A stretch of 64,000 nt of DNA from Helicobacter magdeburgensis. Its GTDB lineage: Bacteria; Campylobacterota; Campylobacteria; Campylobacterales; Helicobacteraceae. The notes beneath the pieces are model-generated. The model had not been told where the DNA came from. It saw only the letters and a list, made by a program, of their open reading frames with translations, and made no database searches. The translations under genes and the position numbers were made by a program. Below, piece after piece: positions 44,277 through 53,134 of this stretch; the first letter of the stretch is position 1, and every line of letters begins with the position of its first letter. The stretch covers positions 55,743 to 119,742 of the forward strand of contig NZ_JRPE02000007.1 of the NCBI RefSeq assembly GCF_000765825.2. The letters are read 5' to 3'.

Positions 44277-46325
44277 TTATTTTTTTGCCACAGATTGGTC
44301 AATCATCAGCTGAACACTGCTAAAGGCATTATTGGTCTTTGAGATTTGAGAATCATAGGCTGCAAATCTCTGTGCCATAATGTCATAGCGGGTGTTAAGC
44401 TGCTCAACTGCTCTCTTGCGGTCTTCACGCAGCTTTTTATCATCTTTAGTAAGACTTTCTTCAAGTAGCTTAAGTCTCGCATTGCCACCATTAAGCAATT
44501 TATCAAGCTCTTGATCAAACTTTTTGAATACACCATCGGTTTGCACCTCCTTAAACTCTGTGCTTTTCATACTGCCATAAAAAAACTCTTGCGTCCCCTC
44601 TGGATCTGTGCTTAGAGCCATTGAAAGCTTACTTGTATCAAGACTCATTTTTCCCTTTTCATCAAGGGCTAATCCATACTTAGCAAGACTTTTAATTTCC
44701 GTTTCCGTTGGAATGTTGGTAGAAAAGATTCTCGTAAGTGTGGGGCGGATCATACGAATATCGCTATTGCCATTAAAGATTCCAGCGATTTTAGAATCTT
44801 CATCATAGCGTGTTACTTCATCAAGCTTGAGTGAAAGCTCGTTGTAAGTTTCTACAAAGCTTTTCACACTCTCTATTATCTCTTCATCATTGCGTGTGAT
44901 ACTAATCACCGCAGGTTTGCCCGGCTCTGTTGTGGTAAGTAGCTCAATATTTACGCCACTCACAATATCATCAATATTATTTGTAGGGCGTCTCATTGAG
45001 ATTCCATTATATGAAAATTTCGCATCTTCAGCACTCTGCACTTTGCGTATTTTGAATAAATCTTCTTGTGTCTTGGCATAGTCCATTGTTGTGCCTGATT
45101 TCAAGCCTAAATCTTCTAATGCCTTTTTGCTTTCAGCATCATTGTTGGCATAAATATTGACTTCGCCGGTATCGGAGTTAATCACAAGCTTACCTTCATC
45201 ATTGACAGAGCCATAGATTCCAGCGATGTTATTAATGGCTTCAGCAATGGCTTGTGCGTTTTGCTTGGCGGTGTTTTTCTTGTTTGTTAAGGTTGAGAGA
45301 TCAAGCGGGACACTGCCTATGTTAATCGTTCCTGTGAGTAGCCCAGCACCCACACTTTTGGTGGCTACCATAAGGTCTTCTTTTTGTGTGCTTTTGTTAT
45401 CTTCACCAAAGCCTAAGGCTTGAGCTTTTGCACCTTCTACCTTTATGCCATAGCCCCGCCTATCATTGATAGTCAGCATATCGCTATTAGCCCCACCTAT
45501 GCCTATGTTTAAGTCATTATCAAGCAAGCCTTCAAAATCAGCATTATCCTTAATGGCAGCAATCACAGCTTCTTTTAAAGCTTGTGCGTTGTCTTGTGTT
45601 TTGGATTCAGTGGCAGTCTTTGGAAGCTTGATAGATAGGGTTTTATCAATACCTTTTTTATCTTTTAAAGTAATGTTAAAATCCCCATCATTGAGTTCAA
45701 AAGCCCCACTTGGGACAACAGAACCTGTGGCGGTTGAGCCAAAATACACCCTTGAGGCTTCGCCCGTATCTTTGGAATTTATCATCAGCTGATAGGGATT
45801 TGAGCCACCTGTTTTCATCACAATCCCCATAATCTCGCCTTTTGTGGTATCAGTGATGAGCTGTGCGACTTCGGCTAATTCCATACCTGCTTTGATTTCA
45901 ATCTTATAGTCCTGTCCCTTATGATGAAATTTGAGTGTAGAATCTTTTTGACTAAATGCAGTTTCTCTACTCTCATATTTTGAGCCTATCTCGTTAATAT
46001 CTGAAGTCGCCACTGAATCTATATCAATTTTGATATCTTGGGTTGGCACACCAGTGGAAATGGTGGCTTTCAGTGCATCGCCAATGACATTGCTTGAGCG
46101 TCCCAAGTAGGTTGAATAATCCGCAAGTTTGCTTGTGCTTGATTTCAAATCTCGCAAGGTCGAGGTGATGGTAACAAGCTCGGTTTGTTTTTCTACATTT
46201 TGTTCTATCTTTTTATCAATAGGATCAATATGTGTGCTTTCATCAGCTTTGCGTAACTTATCAATCACATCGTGATTTAAGACTTTACTTCCAAGCCCAA
46301 GAGAGCTCAAACTACCAAGTGCCAT
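44277..46325 (-). CDS. fliD: Flagellar hook-associated protein 2 (filament cap)
   Basis: 682 residues, the long Helicobacter type. FliD pentamers cap the filament and fold incoming flagellin. It begins GSLSSLGLGSKVLNHDVIDKLRKADESTHI, which is the FliD_N region, and the C-terminal FliD domain (about 450-680) includes FVETYNELSLKLDEVTRYD and ends in a coiled-coil stretch with NTRYDIMAQRFAAYDSQI. A variable region with many Asp/Thr/Lys lies between. AAGGAGG lies upstream of the ATG. The next gene, fliS, makes the chaperone of the subunits that FliD folds. Confidence 0.95.
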   Translation of the reverse strand: MALGSLSSLGLGSKVLNHDVIDKLRKADESTHIDPIDKKIEQNVEKQTELVTITSTLRDLKSSTSKLADYSTYLGRSSNVIGDALKATISTGVPTQDIKIDIDSVATSDINEIGSKYESRETAFSQKDSTLKFHHKGQDYKIEIKAGMELAEVAQLITDTTKGEIMGIVMKTGGSNPYQLMINSKDTGEASRVYFGSTATGSVVPSGAFELNDGDFNITLKDKKGIDKTLSIKLPKTATESKTQDNAQALKEAVIAAIKDNADFEGLLDNDLNIGIGGANSDMLTINDRRGYGIKVEGAKAQALGFGEDNKSTQKEDLMVATKSVGAGLLTGTINIGSVPLDLSTLTNKKNTAKQNAQAIAEAINNIAGIYGSVNDEGKLVINSDTGEVNIYANNDAESKKALEDLGLKSGTTMDYAKTQEDLFKIRKVQSAEDAKFSYNGISMRRPTNNIDDIVSGVNIELLTTTEPGKPAVISITRNDEEIIESVKSFVETYNELSLKLDEVTRYDEDSKIAGIFNGNSDIRMIRPTLTRIFSTNIPTETEIKSLAKYGLALDEKGKMSLDTSKLSMALSTDPEGTQEFFYGSMKSTEFKEVQTDGVFKKFDQELDKLLNGGNARLKLLEESLTKDDKKLREDRKRAVEQLNTRYDIMAQRFAAYDSQISKTNNAFSSVQLMIDQSVAKK

Positions 46326-46383
46326 ACAACCTCCTTTCGCAAATTTTAGATTCTAGAATCTTTAAGTTTATTTAACCTCTCTT

Positions 46384-46776
46384 TTAGCCCTGCTTATCAA
46401 AAATCACACCAATCACTTCACGCATTCTTTTCATAAGCTCAATAGCTTCTTTTGATGGAATCTCCCGAATGACTTTATCGCCATTAAATTCCTTTACCGT
46501 TACCATAAGACCGGGAATGTTTTCATTATACGAGAAGTTCAAATCTGTGCCGATTTTTTTCATCTCATCATTGAGCTTCTTACTTAGCTCACGCAACTCA
46601 CTTTCAAGCTGTTTTTTATTTTCCTTGTCGTGGTGCTGTGCAGTTTCTTGTTGCAAACGCACTTCAGTTGGACGGGTGTCTTCCGTGACCGCCCTTCCAC
46701 TCGCATTTACCATATTTACGAGCCGATTCTTAACAGCATCGTTATTGTTTTCAACACTATTAATACTATTAATCAT
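46384..46776 (-). CDS. flaG: FlaG-family flagellar protein
   Basis: 130 residues. The second half is the FlaG domain: LNDEMKKIGTDLNFSYNENIPGLMVTVKEF followed by GDKVIREIPSKEAIELMKRMREVIG. The first half is charged and variable. FlaG affects filament length in related bacteria. AAGGAGGAAG precedes the ATG, and a sigma-28 promoter lies about 37 nt upstream, making this the first gene of the flagellar cap operon. Confidence 0.9.
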   Translation of the reverse strand: MINSINSVENNNDAVKNRLVNMVNASGRAVTEDTRPTEVRLQQETAQHHDKENKKQLESELRELSKKLNDEMKKIGTDLNFSYNENIPGLMVTVKEFNGDKVIREIPSKEAIELMKRMREVIGVIFDKQG

Positions 46777-46813
46777 AGCTTCCTCCTTGAAGTTCTAAAA
46801 TAAAGCAAAAGAC

Positions 46814-46840
46814 ATATCGGCTAAAAAAAATTTTTTTTAA
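46814..46840 (-). promoter_or_regulatory. Sigma-28 (FliA) promoter for flaG-fliD-fliS
   Basis: On the minus strand, TTAAA(A) near 46836-46840 and GCCGATAT at 46814-46821 with about 14 bases between, matching the sigma-28 consensus TAAA-N15-GCCGATAA. The spacer is a striking A8T8 run. The -35 side abuts the stop codon of the M23-peptidase gene. Confidence 0.7.
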
Positions 46841-48052
46841 TTAGAGTTTTATAAAATCTGCTGGGTTAATATGCTTGTCTTTTTGGGTGATTTCAAAGCT
46901 TAGTCGTTCATTGACCTTGCCTATAATCGCACCTTTTTTGACACTTGAGCCGACTTTGATATTAGATTCTATTTTGTCTAAATATGCATAAATGGTATGA
47001 ATGGCGTTACTATGCTCAATAATAATGACTTTTTTTAGCCCCGGAGCGTCCTTAGCATAGACAATCTTGCCATCAAGCACACTTTTGACACTGGCATTTG
47101 TGCTTTTGGGATTAAACATAATAGCGGCATTAAAGATTTTAAACTTATACACAGGATCAAAGTATGGTCCAAATCTTTTTTCAATCGTGTAGCTATCAAG
47201 GGGTGGAATAGTCTTTGTCCCTTTGTAAGCGATTGTTGGCACATCGCGGTATGAAGTGCCAAACTGCTTTGGGGCTTTTATGCTATCTGGCTTCTTTTGA
47301 TTATCAATAAAGGCTTGTTGGTTTTTGCCTTGGGATTTTTGCTCTTTTACAATATTAAGACGAGAGAGAATCTCATCAAGGCTTTTTCGCTCTTTGACTA
47401 TGGCTTTGAGTTGCTCATCATAGCTTTTAAGCTCCGTTTGCATTTTACTCAAAGTGGCTTTTTGCTGCTCTTTAGCGATTTGGAGATTATCCTTTTTGTT
47501 TGTTTGAATTTTAATGGAGCTTTGAATCTGTGAGATATTATTTGAGATTTTTTCAATTTCATCATTGAGAATGCTTTGCTTGGCGTTAAGTGTTTTTATA
47601 GAATCTTTAGCATTTTTGTGCAGGATTCTATAAATTTCATATTCTAGCACACCATCAACAGAATCAATATGCTTTTCACGCTCCATCACCATACTAAAAG
47701 CAATGCCCCGTGTGAGAAGTTTAATCATTTGAGATTCAAGCTCACGCTTTTGATCTAGCAGAAGATTTTGTTTGCGTTGTGAATCTTTGAGCGTTTTTTC
47801 TTGGCTTTGGGATTTGCCTTGATTTTGGCTTATGTCTTTTGAGAGAGTTTCTATTTGCTTACCTAGCTTTGTAAGCTCGGCATTTTTGGCATTAATGGCT
47901 TTACCTAGCTCATCAAGTTTTTTGCTTATAGCCCGCTCTTGAATCTGTGCATTGACAAGCTTATCTTTGTTTTTTGCAATGTCTTTATCAATATTTGCCA
48001 AAGATAAGCTAACAATAGCACAGAGTGCAAGAGAGGCAAAGCCTTGTTTCAT
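46841..48052 (-). CDS. EnvC-like M23 peptidase-family protein
   Basis: 403 residues. A signal peptide (MKQGFASLALCAIVSLSLA) is followed by a long coiled coil (about 20-240) and a C-terminal LytM/M23 domain (about 290-403, VLDGKIVYAKDAPGLKKVIIIEH, IYAYLDKI, ending HINPADFIKL). The first metal-binding HxxxD of active M23 enzymes is not apparent, so it is likely a degenerate regulator like EnvC, driving amidases under FtsEX control. Its ATG overlaps the ftsX stop (TAATG), supporting that partnership. Confidence 0.85.
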   Translation of the reverse strand: MKQGFASLALCAIVSLSLANIDKDIAKNKDKLVNAQIQERAISKKLDELGKAINAKNAELTKLGKQIETLSKDISQNQGKSQSQEKTLKDSQRKQNLLLDQKRELESQMIKLLTRGIAFSMVMEREKHIDSVDGVLEYEIYRILHKNAKDSIKTLNAKQSILNDEIEKISNNISQIQSSIKIQTNKKDNLQIAKEQQKATLSKMQTELKSYDEQLKAIVKERKSLDEILSRLNIVKEQKSQGKNQQAFIDNQKKPDSIKAPKQFGTSYRDVPTIAYKGTKTIPPLDSYTIEKRFGPYFDPVYKFKIFNAAIMFNPKSTNASVKSVLDGKIVYAKDAPGLKKVIIIEHSNAIHTIYAYLDKIESNIKVGSSVKKGAIIGKVNERLSFEITQKDKHINPADFIKL

Positions 48053-48861
48053 TAGAGGTCTTTTTGCTTAATGATAACAAACACAACTGATACGATAGAT
48101 ACAAGTATAGATGTGAAAAGCAAAATGATAAAATCACTGCCCATACGGAAAATATCGCTTGTTACTTCAAGTGTGCTAAGCACCCCTTGCATTTTACTGC
48201 TATTGATAAGATAGGTCATACCCGCGATAATGGCAATGGTTGAGATAATAGAATCTATAAGTGCAAGGCGGAATAAAATGCCATTTTTCATCCACGCTGG
48301 CGCACCCAAAAATGCCATAATCTCCATTCTATCGCTGTGTTCAAATTTCCATATTTCAATTTGCTTCACCATAAGAATGTAGCTTAAGATTGCAATGAGT
48401 GAGGCAAACACAACAATGGAGCTTTTGATAATAAGCAATAGCTTATACACTTGTGAGTGGCTTTTGCTAAAGGATTCTACTTTTGTTACGCCATTAAGCT
48501 TTGAGAGTGTGGCATTTATCTTTTGCAAACGCTCTTCATCGGGGAAAATGGAGAGTTTTAGTGAATAGAAAAATGGCAACTCCCTTTGCAATGTCTCTAA
48601 ACTCTCGCGACTTAGATCTTTTTTTAACTCATTCATCATATAATCAGGCGTGATTGCCTTTAGCTCTTTTGCCTCACGGATAAAGCTTTCCACCTTATCA
48701 AGGGTTAGAGCATTTTTTGAAGCAATGACAATGGAATAACTATCTGAAAGCTTGTTTTCGTGCTTTGCCACCGCACGATTAACAAGCATAATGCTTTCAA
48801 GGCTAAAAAGCAGTGCAAGAAGCGGAATAATAAGTGCCAAATGTCTCCTAAGCAAATTCAT
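48052..48861 (-). CDS. ftsX: Cell-division ABC-like permease FtsX
   Basis: About 269 residues with four membrane helices: one at the N-terminus (LLRRHLALIIPLLALLFSLE) and three after residue 150. They surround a periplasmic domain (about 45-150) that in FtsX contacts murein hydrolase activators. The start is the ATG at 48861, 5 nt after AAGGAG; this overlaps ftsE by 14 bp. The family couples ATP hydrolysis by FtsE to peptidoglycan splitting at the septum. Confidence 0.88.
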   Translation of the reverse strand: MNLLRRHLALIIPLLALLFSLESIMLVNRAVAKHENKLSDSYSIVIASKNALTLDKVESFIREAKELKAITPDYMMNELKKDLSRESLETLQRELPFFYSLKLSIFPDEERLQKINATLSKLNGVTKVESFSKSHSQVYKLLLIIKSSIVVFASLIAILSYILMVKQIEIWKFEHSDRMEIMAFLGAPAWMKNGILFRLALIDSIISTIAIIAGMTYLINSSKMQGVLSTLEVTSDIFRMGSDFIILLFTSILVSIVSVVFVIIKQKDL

Positions 48862-49516
48862 ATACCACTCCTTCTTCAATATGTAGTCGCCTATAAGGGA
48901 TATTTAGCCTATCTGGCATTCTGTGCGTTACGACAACAACGGTGATTCCAAGCTGTTCATTCACACCTTTAAGCAGATTCCAAATAAGCTCACTGGAATA
49001 GTCATCAAGGTTACCCGTTGGCTCATCGGCTAGGATTATGGTTGGATTATGAGCTAAGGCTCTTGCCATTGCCACGCGTTGCTGCTCCCCACCGCTTAAC
49101 TCTAAAGGAAACTTATTTGCCTTGTGGGATAGCTTAATATGCACCAAAAGCTTTTCTACTTGAGATTTACACACCTCTTTTTTGTAGCCATTAATCACCA
49201 TAGGCAGCATTACATTGCGTTCTATATTCCATTCTTTGATGAGTTTGTAGTCTTGAAAAACAATGCCAATATTTCGGCGGAGATGATTAATGCGAGCTTT
49301 TGAAGCTTTTTGCATACTCACACCAAAGACATTTAAATGCCCACTTTTCACACCCAAATGCCCAAAAAATGAGCTTAGAATCGTGCTTTTGCCACTTCCT
49401 GAAGCCCCGGTGATAAACACAAACTCTTTAGCATTAATATTAAATGTCGCCTCTTTAATCACAAGCTCATCATTGTAGCCAAGACTAAGATTTTTCGCTT
49501 CTATGATTGCACTCAA
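48848..49516 (-). CDS. ftsE: Cell-division ABC ATPase FtsE
   Basis: 222 residues, standard FtsE. Walker A GASGSGKST near residue 37, signature LSGGEQQRVAMARAL near 140, Walker B ILADEPTGNLD near 160, and the H-loop VVVTHRMPDR. Cytoplasmic partner of FtsX. It follows trmB with a gap of 3 nt and precedes ftsX with a 14-bp overlap. The order trmB-ftsE-ftsX-M23-flaG is the same as in H. pylori. Confidence 0.93.
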   Translation of the reverse strand: MSAIIEAKNLSLGYNDELVIKEATFNINAKEFVFITGASGSGKSTILSSFFGHLGVKSGHLNVFGVSMQKASKARINHLRRNIGIVFQDYKLIKEWNIERNVMLPMVINGYKKEVCKSQVEKLLVHIKLSHKANKFPLELSGGEQQRVAMARALAHNPTIILADEPTGNLDDYSSELIWNLLKGVNEQLGITVVVVTHRMPDRLNIPYRRLHIEEGVVYEFA

Positions 49517-49519
49517 CTT

Positions 49520-50803
49520 TCACTCCTTGTCTTTAGAATCCACACTTAAAAACTCCATTAAATGCCTATGTGCCTTATATGCTGCTTTTGTTGGAATGGG
49601 ATTACCACCGACATAATGTGTGCTATAAGATGTATCAAAAGAAATTTGTAAAAATTTATTTTGTGGCTGATTAAAGTCCCCAAAGCACAATGCTAAAACA
49701 TACACATCTTTCGCATAATACACATTATCAATGTGTAAAAACCAATCCTTAGCGATTTTCTTATATGGAAAATTTGTGTAATTATCCAAATTTTTTCTTA
49801 GAATCTTATCAAAAATAAAGGTTTTTTCTGTATTTTGTGTGTTTTTTGCTGATTTTATGCAAGAATCTTGCCCTTGTGTTGTGGTTTTAAAAATCTTTAA
49901 GTCAAAAATATCCTTATTCTGTCGCTCCCACCTTGCTTCATATTTGCTGACAATGGCATTTTTGTGATTTTTTTGCACTTGCAAATTAATGTGTTTGTGA
50001 GATAAAGCAAGATCTAACGCATCACGGAAATATATCTCATCATCGCTTCGCAAATGTAATAGTGCATTGTCATCTAACACACGCAAAGATTCTTCTAAGA
50101 AAGCTTTGCAAAATACACGCCTATGGGGCTTTTTATTCCACGGGACAGGAAAATGCACATAAATGCCTAAAGCAATACAAGGGGGTAAAATCTCAAGCAG
50201 GATTCTAGCATCGGTGTGAATGATGTAGAGATTTGTAAGCCCTAAAAGCTCAATTTGTCTTAGAATCTGCTCAATAGAAGGGCTGTGAATCTCAATACCA
50301 ATACACATAAGATGTGGATTACTCTGTGCCAAATGCAGGAGATGTCGCCCCGAGCCAAAGCCTACTTCAATTAAGCATTTTTGCGGATATTTTTGAGAAA
50401 AATCCAAAAAATGTTGCACCGATTTAAAAAAGGGCGATTGGAGATTCTGTCTTGGGGAGTTATTATTGAGATTATGCGTGATAAGATGTTGATTACTTTG
50501 CTGATCCATAAGGGCTTTTAAGGCATTTTTGATAATGCCTGTTGGTTGGGACTTGCTGCTTTTTTCACATTTGACAATGCTATCATTTTTGTTTAATCGC
50601 TCCACTTTACGCAAAAAAAATTCATTATGTGAAAACTCATCACCTGAAGAATCGTTCTGCAAAGTATCATCTTTTTTAAACCGCACCAAAATAAGGCTTT
50701 GATGAGAATCTACCCTGCATTTAGCTTCATAGGCAAATTCATACTCTCCACTTATAAAGGGTAGGCTTGGCAAAGTAATGCTTGGGGCTAAAAAATGTGG
50801 CAC
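49520..50803 (-). CDS. trmB: tRNA (guanine-N7-)-methyltransferase
   Basis: 427 residues; the C-terminal two-thirds hold the enzyme, and an N-terminal extension of about 170 residues, long also in H. pylori, precedes it. It methylates G46 of tRNAs with SAM. Motif I is IEVGFGSGRHLLHLAQ near residue 195, then IHTDARILLEILPP, and HFPVPWNKKPHRR is the catalytic/tRNA-contact segment. The start is a GTG with AAGGA 6 nt upstream. A linker near residue 105-150 is Asn/Gln/Ser-rich. Confidence 0.9.
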   Translation of the reverse strand: MPHFLAPSITLPSLPFISGEYEFAYEAKCRVDSHQSLILVRFKKDDTLQNDSSGDEFSHNEFFLRKVERLNKNDSIVKCEKSSKSQPTGIIKNALKALMDQQSNQHLITHNLNNNSPRQNLQSPFFKSVQHFLDFSQKYPQKCLIEVGFGSGRHLLHLAQSNPHLMCIGIEIHSPSIEQILRQIELLGLTNLYIIHTDARILLEILPPCIALGIYVHFPVPWNKKPHRRVFCKAFLEESLRVLDDNALLHLRSDDEIYFRDALDLALSHKHINLQVQKNHKNAIVSKYEARWERQNKDIFDLKIFKTTTQGQDSCIKSAKNTQNTEKTFIFDKILRKNLDNYTNFPYKKIAKDWFLHIDNVYYAKDVYVLALCFGDFNQPQNKFLQISFDTSYSTHYVGGNPIPTKAAYKAHRHLMEFLSVDSKDKE

Positions 50804-50824
50804 AAAGATCCTTATTCCAAAACT

Positions 50825-52081
50825 TTATTCAAGTATCAGCTCAATTTCTTGTGTGGGCTTAGATTCTATCCCGTGCTTATCTACACTCACCACACTATAA
50901 CTATACTTTTTGCCCTTTTGCATTTCTTTATCACTAAAGCTATTTGCGTGAATGTCAATGAATCTCGCACTTTGCGTCCATAACGCCCCCTCTTTGCGAT
51001 AGACAATATAGCTTACAATGCGATCATCGCTTGGTGTTTGCCAAGAAAGTGTCGCCTTGCCATCTATCATTTTGCCTTCAAATTGTGTGGGTGTGCTAGG
51101 TGGTGGAAGTGAAGAGCCTTTGGCAGGATTGCTGCTCATTCGCCCCTCCAAGCCATTATCGCCTAAAAGCACAACTTGATAATAATAAGTCGCTCCATCA
51201 TCTTTGGCTTGAAGCTTGTGTGTGTAGTTTGTTTGATTTGTAGTAGCTATGCTTTTGTAGTCCTTATCATTTGATGAGAATAGAATCTTGTAGTATTTTT
51301 TGCTTACCCCCGGAGAATCCGGTGCAGCTTCCCAAGCGATGTGAATGCTACGGGGCAAATCACCTGAAGCTTGTATGTTTTCAATAGGTGCGGGTTGGGG
51401 AATGGTGCTTACACTAATGCCTTGTGTTGGTTTAGACTTCACGCCCTCGTGGCTTTTAGCCACAATGCGATAAGTGTAGGTCTCGCCATCTTTTAAATCT
51501 TCATCAAAGTATTCAACTTCAAGGCGATGCGGGATTGTTTTGATCGTTTTAAACTCCCCAGCTTTGTTTAGACGCTCAATAAGATAAGAATCTACGCTAG
51601 GATTTGGGTGGGGCGACCATATAAGCTTAATGCTTCTTGGCTGATTATTGATAGCAAAGACACTCTCCACCGGGTCTATAAAGGAGGTTTGAATATGTAT
51701 AGGCTCACTTTTTGGCGAGATTGTGTCATTTTCTCCAAGGACGGCAAAGGCGTAAATGTATTTTGTTTGGGGGGATAGATTAATATCATAAAAATGTGTT
51801 GCAAAGCGATTTTTGATTGTAGCAATTTGTTGCAAGCCTTTACCTCCACCAGATTCGGATCGGTAGATAACATAGCCTTTGACATTTTCATCATTAATGA
51901 GCTTCCACTCAAAGCCCACAGATGAGACATCAACGAGCGTATTGACAGAATCTAGCCGTGGCAGCGATGAATCTTCTTGCAAGTTAGCATTAAAAGCTGA
52001 AAAACACGCACTAAGAAAAACACTCAAAAGCACGGGTAATGTTATCAATCTCAAGCAGTTCCATAACATCTTTGCAACCAT
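50825..52081 (-). CDS. Fibronectin type III-domain lipoprotein
   Basis: 418 residues. The signal peptide ends in lipobox LSAC near residue 27, so it is lipid-anchored. About four FN3 domains of ~90 residues follow; each shows the typical Trp near the start (GFEWKLINDENVKGYVIYRS, IKLIWSPHPNPSVDSYLIER, IHIAWEAAPDSPG, ATLSWQTPSDDRIVSYIVYR) and a Y-x-Y-x-V strand near its end. AAGGAG lies 7 nt before the ATG. A matching FN3 gene lies next to trmB in H. pylori. The role is unknown; FN3 arrays usually bind proteins or glycans. The 5' end overlaps the upstream rluD-like gene by 71 bp. Confidence 0.85.
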   Translation of the reverse strand: MVAKMLWNCLRLITLPVLLSVFLSACFSAFNANLQEDSSLPRLDSVNTLVDVSSVGFEWKLINDENVKGYVIYRSESGGGKGLQQIATIKNRFATHFYDINLSPQTKYIYAFAVLGENDTISPKSEPIHIQTSFIDPVESVFAINNQPRSIKLIWSPHPNPSVDSYLIERLNKAGEFKTIKTIPHRLEVEYFDEDLKDGETYTYRIVAKSHEGVKSKPTQGISVSTIPQPAPIENIQASGDLPRSIHIAWEAAPDSPGVSKKYYKILFSSNDKDYKSIATTNQTNYTHKLQAKDDGATYYYQVVLLGDNGLEGRMSSNPAKGSSLPPPSTPTQFEGKMIDGKATLSWQTPSDDRIVSYIVYRKEGALWTQSARFIDIHANSFSDKEMQKGKKYSYSVVSVDKHGIESKPTQEIELILE

Positions 52082-53102
52082 TTGGCAGCTCCTTTGTGAA
52101 GTGATTTTGTATAAATTCTAACATATCTAATAAAATGGGGGCTTTAAAAGTGTAGTTTTGCTTATTTTTAGGGTGGGTTAGGTAGAGAATGTAAGCGTGA
52201 AGCAAGATTCTTCCCTCATAAAAAAAGCTCTTTGCACTTGACTTGTAGCCATAGAGGCTATCGCCTAAAATGTGGCGGGATAAGCTCTCAAGATGTGTGC
52301 GGATTTGATGAGTTCTACCGGTATGAAGCTTTATGGCAATGAGTTCAAGTGAGCCATCATTTGAAGTGGCAAGTTTGACAAAAGAGCTTTTAGAGTCTCG
52401 CACACCTTTTGATGGATTCTCATTTTCGTCAATATGAATCTTACTCATCTTCAAGCGGTTTGTGGTACATCGCCCCATAAAGCATTGCACTTGGAGATTC
52501 TGCTTTAATGGCATATCAATAATAGCTAGGTAGTATCGCCCCATTTGGCGAGATTTTAGCTGAGCGGGAAGCATCTCATAGGCAAGGAGTGATTTAGCAA
52601 TGCAAAGCACACCGCTTGTTTGTTTATCAAGGCGGTGGATAATGCCATAGCGTTCCCTTCCACTAAGCGTATGCAATGTGTGGGCGTGGAGCTTTAGCCA
52701 TTGGGTTAGGGTTAAATCTTTTACACTTGGGGCATCGTGGATAACAAGATGTGGTGGCTTGTTAATAATAAGTATATCATCATCTTCGTATAAAATATCA
52801 ATACTAAGATTTTCATAGAGATTCTGCAAAGATGGGCTTATATCTTGGGTGTTAGAATCTAGACTATCAGGCTTTGGGAATGTGATATGAATCTCATCAT
52901 TGAGCTTAAGCAGAGTGCCATTTTTGACACAAGGCAGGGCATTTAGCGTAATATTTTCAGCTTGGATAAGTTGCTGAATCTGATTTTTACTCATTTGCAG
53001 TTTTAGGGTAAGGAAAGAATCAAGCCGCAATTTGTCATTATTTAAGTCAAGTTCTGTTACAATGAATTTTTGTATTTGAGATTCTCGCATTTGTTCCGCC
53101 AT
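52011..53102 (-). CDS. rluD: RluA/RluD-family pseudouridine synthase
   Basis: About 363 residues. An S4-like domain lies at the start (LRLDSFLTLKLQMSKNQIQQLI). The catalytic domain carries HRLDKQTSGVLCIAKS with the nucleophile Asp, and GRTHQIRTHLESL near residue 270. It isomerises uridines in 23S rRNA; assignment to RluD itself is by context and S4 domain. The start is uncertain: ATG 53102 is used; ATG 53090 or a GTG at 53159 are alternatives, none with a good ribosome site. The 3' end overlaps the FN3 gene by 71 bp, unusually long. Confidence 0.85.
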   Translation of the reverse strand: MAEQMRESQIQKFIVTELDLNNDKLRLDSFLTLKLQMSKNQIQQLIQAENITLNALPCVKNGTLLKLNDEIHITFPKPDSLDSNTQDISPSLQNLYENLSIDILYEDDDILIINKPPHLVIHDAPSVKDLTLTQWLKLHAHTLHTLSGRERYGIIHRLDKQTSGVLCIAKSLLAYEMLPAQLKSRQMGRYYLAIIDMPLKQNLQVQCFMGRCTTNRLKMSKIHIDENENPSKGVRDSKSSFVKLATSNDGSLELIAIKLHTGRTHQIRTHLESLSRHILGDSLYGYKSSAKSFFYEGRILLHAYILYLTHPKNKQNYTFKAPILLDMLEFIQNHFTKELPNGCKDVMELLEIDNITRAFECFS

Positions 53103-53134
53103 ATTTAAGTTTTTAGAATTTTTGGGAGTTTTTT

